This document shows, one piece after another, positions 59,730-64,000 of a DNA stretch of 64,000 bases; positions within the stretch are counted from its first letter, which is position 1; each line of letters opens with the position of its first letter. The position numbers and the translations under genes are program-made. The notes beneath the pieces were generated by a model. That model was not told the DNA's origin, searched no databases, and worked only from the letters and a program-made list of their open reading frames with translations. Origin of the DNA: Cavenderia fasciculata (Eukaryota > Evosea > Eumycetozoa > Acytosteliales > Cavenderiaceae); the NCBI RefSeq assembly GCF_000203815.1, contig NW_004457624.1, forward strand, positions 806,001 through 870,000, read 5' to 3'.

Positions 59730-60039
59730 ATGTCATTCTTAAGTAAGTATTCTATCCTATTCTATTATTAGTCTTTGTCAAAATATTCTAACATTTAATT
59801 GTTTATTAGGAAAATCATTGGAACTCTTTTCTGGATCATCAAGCAACAATACTAGCTCTGACGATATCAGCAAAATCAAGGTTAATACACTTAATAGTTC
59901 AACCGAAAGTCTTGGAAGTCCCAGATCTGTCAGCGTCACAAGCCCCAGATCTTCTTCCACCAACCCAATGGAAATCCCAGCTTCTCGTGACAATAGTTGG
60001 TTTAGAATGGTTCAAGTAGTTGAAGCTGGCTCTTTGTAG
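59730..60039 (+). CDS. Hypothetical 80-residue Ser-rich protein, two exons
   Basis: ATG at 59730 in AAAATG context opens a 13-base exon; a GTAAGTAT donor and TTATTAG acceptor lead to exon 2 (59810-60039). The product starts MSFLRKSLELFSGSSS, continues with Ser/Thr/Pro-rich sequence containing two SPRS(V/S) motifs that could be phosphorylated, and ends DNSWFRMVQVVEAGSL. No membrane segment or known domain is seen. The tiny first exon and strong splice signals support a real gene. The 840 bp downstream has no other gene on this strand, so the 3' UTR may be long. Confidence 0.6.
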
Positions 60040-60879
60040 GCAAGAGAGCGCCACATAAATTATATACTGTTGAAAGAGGATCAACTGCATACTTGTAAAT
60101 CAACAGCCACCAACAATATATTGGATTGTACCATTTTTCCTCAGCATTTTTTACCCTTTCCTCTTCCAAGCAACAGCAACAACAACAGAAATCCATATAT
60201 TAGCCGTATCAAATGTTGCAACGTATATATTAAAATCCCCCCACCTTTGCAGCATTTTACCATCATTTTATTGTAAATAGATCTCAACGCCCATCATCCA
60301 ATCTTCCAACAACAACAACAACAACAACCAAAAAGTAATCTTGTAATCTTATTTCATTTGATAACAAGAATTCATTTTTGACAACAAAAAGAAAGAAAAC
60401 AAAAGAGAGTAAAATAGTAAAAGAAGCTAGAGTAGTTCAATTACCAATCTCTCTTCTCTCTCTCTTTCTTTGACCAAATTTGGTTTATCTCTTTTTGATC
60501 AAAAGATTTATATTCCACTTCCCATCATCATCAACAACAACAATCAACCAATGACAACAATATCAACAATCTAAATTGTACCATACCCCCAAACAATAGC
60601 AACAACCAATTTGTACATAGAATTGCTTTTTTTTTTTTTCTCCTTTGGCTACATACCCTCATCATAAATATAGTTTTAGACAACTAGATACGTATCTCTC
60701 TCCCAACAACAAACCATCTTTTAGATTTGTAAATAAAAAAACTATAAATATTTTTGATATCCAAAATATCCCTTCCATTCTTCTTCTCTTTCTTATTCTT
60801 TTTAAATACTAATATATTTCAATAAAAAATAACTTTATGGTAAACTTTTTTTTTTTTTTATATCTATATATTTATTTAT
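60040..60879. other. Convergent intergenic region
   Basis: The 840 bp between the small gene and the WDR36 3' end are rich in CAA/ACAACA runs (for example 60170-60190 and 60308-60328), CTCT tracts and poly-T. AATAAA near 60821-60826 may be a polyadenylation signal for the plus-strand gene. No ORF is convincing. Confidence 0.5.
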
Positions 60880-63800
60880 TTATTGTAAAGTATTTGTAAA
60901 ATAACGCAACATGCAAATATTTGCTTGGAAAACATTTTGAAGATGAGACCATCCAGATTTTTGAGATTGTTTTAATTCTACTAGTGATGAAGAGTATTCG
61001 CTTGTCATTAATAAATTACCATGTACACGTAGGAAATGAGTGGTCAAGGTTTGTACAAGATCAAAGTCGTTGTTACCTCTCATCAATTGTACCAAAAAGT
61101 CAACCATATAATGAATATCCATTTCAATATGATTAACATTTCTAATTTCATAATCAATTGCTGATGGTGTCATTTCTTTAATTAAATTTAATAAATTTGA
61201 ATCTAAAAAAGTAAAAGTATTAATAATTAATATATATATTATTTGTTTGATTTGTTTTTGTTTTCATTTGAACTTACAATCCTTATTCTTTGATTTATAA
61301 CCAGCTTCTAAAAGTTGTAAAAACTTTGATTTAACTATTTTAATTGGATTGAATTTACCCAAAACTTTGCTAAGAGCAGCAATATCATTTCCATTTTCTT
61401 GTTCGTCGTCGTCATTGTCGTCACCTGGGGTAGCCCAATCACCCCAACCATTCAATTCTTGTTCAGCATTCTTTTTCTTGCCATTTGTTGATATATTTTC
61501 CTTTTCTTTTTGATCTTTTTCTTTTAATTGTTCGGGTGTGAGGAAAGTTGGATTGACACCACCGGTCGATGTGATAAAGAATGGTGCCAACTTTGGTTTC
61601 TCGGCAATGTTTAGTGGTTTGTTTCTCTCCTTGATCAAGTCCAAATCCAAGAGTGTCTCCCATTTGGATTTGGGGAGTGTGGTCATGGTAACGAGTCGAC
61701 CTATTTGTTGTGACGATGCTGGGTCTTGGTCGCCATAGGCGGCCGATGGGATAGTGTCATGGTCGACATCTTGCACGTCTAGTTGTGGGACACCCTTATT
61801 GTCCTCGAGTTCTTGTTGCTTCTTTTCGTCTTCGTCGCCAGTGGCGATGGTTCGGTCCTTTTCCTTGGCAGTGTTAATGTCGGCGTGTGTCTCGACTCCG
61901 TCAGCTCCCTTTTCGCCGTCGGCTTGGACGGTGGGCAGGTCGAGCATGGGGGCAGTCTCGCCTGGTCGCGACAAGAGGATGGTGCCAAAGTGCATTTGGT
62001 TGGACCAGAGGTAGACGCCGAGTTCGTCGGCATGGGTAGTCGCGAGGAACTCACCGCGTGGACTAAAAGAGATACTGGTGACGGGTGAGCGGGTGGTGAA
62101 CCAGTCGACCATCAAACCAGATGGAATGTCATAGATACGGACAGTGGCGTCGCCACGGGCAGCAACAATCAACCAACGACCGTCGTGGTTAAAGGTCATG
62201 TCGACGACATAGTGACCAATGTTGAATTTACGGGCCAACTCGCGTGTCTCCATGTCGTAGACACGTACAATACCATCTTCACCAGCGCAGGCAAACATAC
62301 CACTCTCGAGGTGTTGCACGAGCATGGTTTGGGGTGACTCGAGTACAAATGATGCGATTGGTTTCAAGGTTGAGCTCCAAATGTTGATGTGCTTGTTGGA
62401 TGCACATGTGACTACGTAGCGACCGGTCGCGTCGACGACAATACCGTTGACGCTGCCAGCAGGTTCGATGCGGACGGATGCACGCTTGGTGCCACTCTGC
62501 ACGTTGTAGCATTCGAGGTCGCCGGTGGTGGTGCCGACATAGGCCGAGTTACCGCACGCAGACATGCCGAGTGCAGAGATACGGGCGTTGAGACGGATGT
62601 TCTTGTCACCGTCAACAGCCATACGGACAAAGCTCCACAACACGAGGTTGCTGCCGTGGGCCGTGGCGATGCAGTTCATGGTACGGTAGTTGGCCGGGTT
62701 GGCGGCGAGGAGGTGGTCGTTGCCTTCGCCGAGCTTGATCTTGTTGTGCGAGAATGGCACGTTGATGTGCGAGATGTTGACCGACAGCATACGTGGGCCC
62801 TTGTCCGACGTGGAGATGACTGTGCCGGCACGACCGTCCGTGTCAAAGAACTGGGTGGCGTGGGGGGGCACGTCATGGCCCGTACGCTCACGCAACAAAA
62901 GGGGCTTGTAGATATCGATGTTGTGGAATGTCCAAACACGCACGGCATTGTCCGAGCCGTTCGTCACCATGATTGGCTCGCCAGCCAAAAAGTATGCGCG
63001 TGCCACGGTTGAAGAGTGTGCAGTAAACGAGTAAAACAACTTTCTCGTGTCCAAGTCCCAGATCGAGACGACACCTGAACGCGAGGCTGTGGCCAAGTGT
63101 GCCTTGACGCCGTCGGTACGGAACGACATGGACGTGACCGACCCACGTTGACGAAACACTGTAACGCTCTTGTCGTGACGGATGTCGTGCAAGTGGACGG
63201 ATCCGTCCTCTAGACCGACCGCGATAATGTCTTGTGCGGGCGACTGCTCCATCGACACGATGGGACTACCCCAACCTGCAAAACGGTACACCTGCTTCTT
63301 GGTGTTGATATTCCAGATAGACATCTCTCCATCCTTGTTACCCAACAACACCTTGTTATAGTATCCACGTGGGTGCAACATTGTAGTCACCTTTCCAAAC
63401 GACTCGATGCCACTCAAACTACTATATCTCTGTCCACTATTTAAATCCCAAATAAACAATTCATTATTCTTTGACAATGTCATCAATACATGTGACATTA
63501 ATAACATATCAATCACTCCTGCTGAATGTCCTTCTAATTGTCCAACAATTGTCTATCAAATCAAAAAAGTAAGTAAAATCATTTATATAATAGTGAGTGA
63601 GTGTACATGTATACATACATCATTCTCCCAAATCAATATCTTTTCTTTACAATTGGTTATAAATTTCTTTGTTCCATATGCTCTTACACATTTGATTTTA
63701 GATGCTTGTGTAGGTGATGTATAATGTGTATTTAATTTGTCAACCTATAAATATATATAAATATATATATATAACAATCAATACAATATTAGTTTCTATC

Positions 63801-64000
63801 TATATACTATCTATCTATCTACTAATCTACTATATCTCTCTATCTATCATTATTGTGTCTCTTGTGATACATACACCCAATAGATGAAAACAATTGCCTA
63901 TAGGTACTACAAATGATATCTCTGATGCTTTGGTGATAACGTCGAATGGGAATCTCGATGAGATATAGCCAATCGACCTATAAGGTTTGAATATATGACT
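60880..64000 (-). CDS. wdr36: WDR36/Utp21, small-subunit processome WD-repeat protein (5' end outside window)
   Basis: Visible exons are >64000-63875, 63744-63619, 63552-61278 and 61202-60880, giving about 908 residues in frame. The first visible exon has FKPYRSIGYISS, the conserved N-terminal strand of Utp21. The central exon has many WD repeats (ELFIWDLNSG, GEMSIWNINTK, GVVSIWDLD, NAVRVWTF, KHINIWSS, GIVRVYD). The C-terminal Utp21 domain follows an acidic linker: LSKVLGKFNPIKIVKSKFLQ, MTPSAIDYEIRN, HFLRVHGNLL. Utp21 is part of the UTP-B complex that processes 18S pre-rRNA in the nucleolus. The coding sequence is clearly more GC-rich than neighbours in its WD part, fitting a well-expressed housekeeping gene. 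The start codon lies beyond the window. Confidence 0.93.

Noticed and set aside
1-64000. tRNA genes, telomeric or rDNA repeats, CRISPR
   Set aside because: No clover-leaf box B sequences, no regular spacer arrays and no rRNA-like blocks were seen on either strand by eye.

Overview
The window looks like nuclear DNA of a dictyostelid social amoeba. Intergenic DNA and the short introns (mostly 50-120 bp, GT(A)...AG) are very AT-rich. Coding exons carry poly-Asn, poly-Gln and poly-Ser runs. The gene content also fits: FNIP/IP22-repeat proteins, a fungal-like type I polyketide synthase, a MyTH4-FERM myosin and CUE/coiled-coil proteins. Some exons are fairly GC-rich (the myosin tail, WDR36), which suggests a group 1 or 2 species such as a Cavenderia rather than D. 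discoideum. That placement is inference. No tRNA, rRNA or CRISPR was seen.

Layout: 1-1786, FNIP gene with a frame break, cut by the window start. 2406-2781, small two-exon gene. 2984-10159 (-), reducing PKS. 11226-13055, FNIP gene. 13205-15050, P-loop GTPase-like protein with Cys-rich ends. 15261-21453, coiled-coil/tandem BRCT protein. 21741-22448, ribosomal protein eL15. 22807-23955 (-), eIF3f. 24273-32986 (-), nine-exon myosin with two MyTH4-FERM units and an SH3. 33659-35830 (-), CUE/coiled-coil protein with three tail repeats. 36566-38379 (-), PrimPol. 38476-49107, a dense cluster of five FNIP genes plus one orphan terminal exon. 49548-50241, four-EF-hand protein. 50.44-54.42 kb, a patchwork of gene fragments. 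54.42-57.07 kb, one truncated and one divergent FNIP gene. 59730-60039, 80-residue protein. 60880-64000 (-), WDR36/Utp21, 5' end outside the window.

Two things stand out. First, the nine-member FNIP family shares one architecture: an optional N-terminal C2HC zinc knuckle, a basic RKRKK patch, an F-box-like helix block, FNIP repeats and a separate terminal exon. Both introns are phase 1 at fixed places, and the first exon is swapped between several versions. The family flanks and surrounds the PKS and PrimPol genes. Second, at about 50.4-54.4 kb, pieces of at least seven unrelated genes lie abutted on alternating strands: two papain-type protease tails, a fossil Crinkler-like ATPase, a HECT E3 tail, an unrecognised fragment, a secreted Cys-rich protein, a PP2C phosphatase and an FNIP 5' half.

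The remaining genes are ordinary housekeeping genes. Splice sites were chosen by reading GT/AG and checking phase; totals are in frame except where an odd break is reported.
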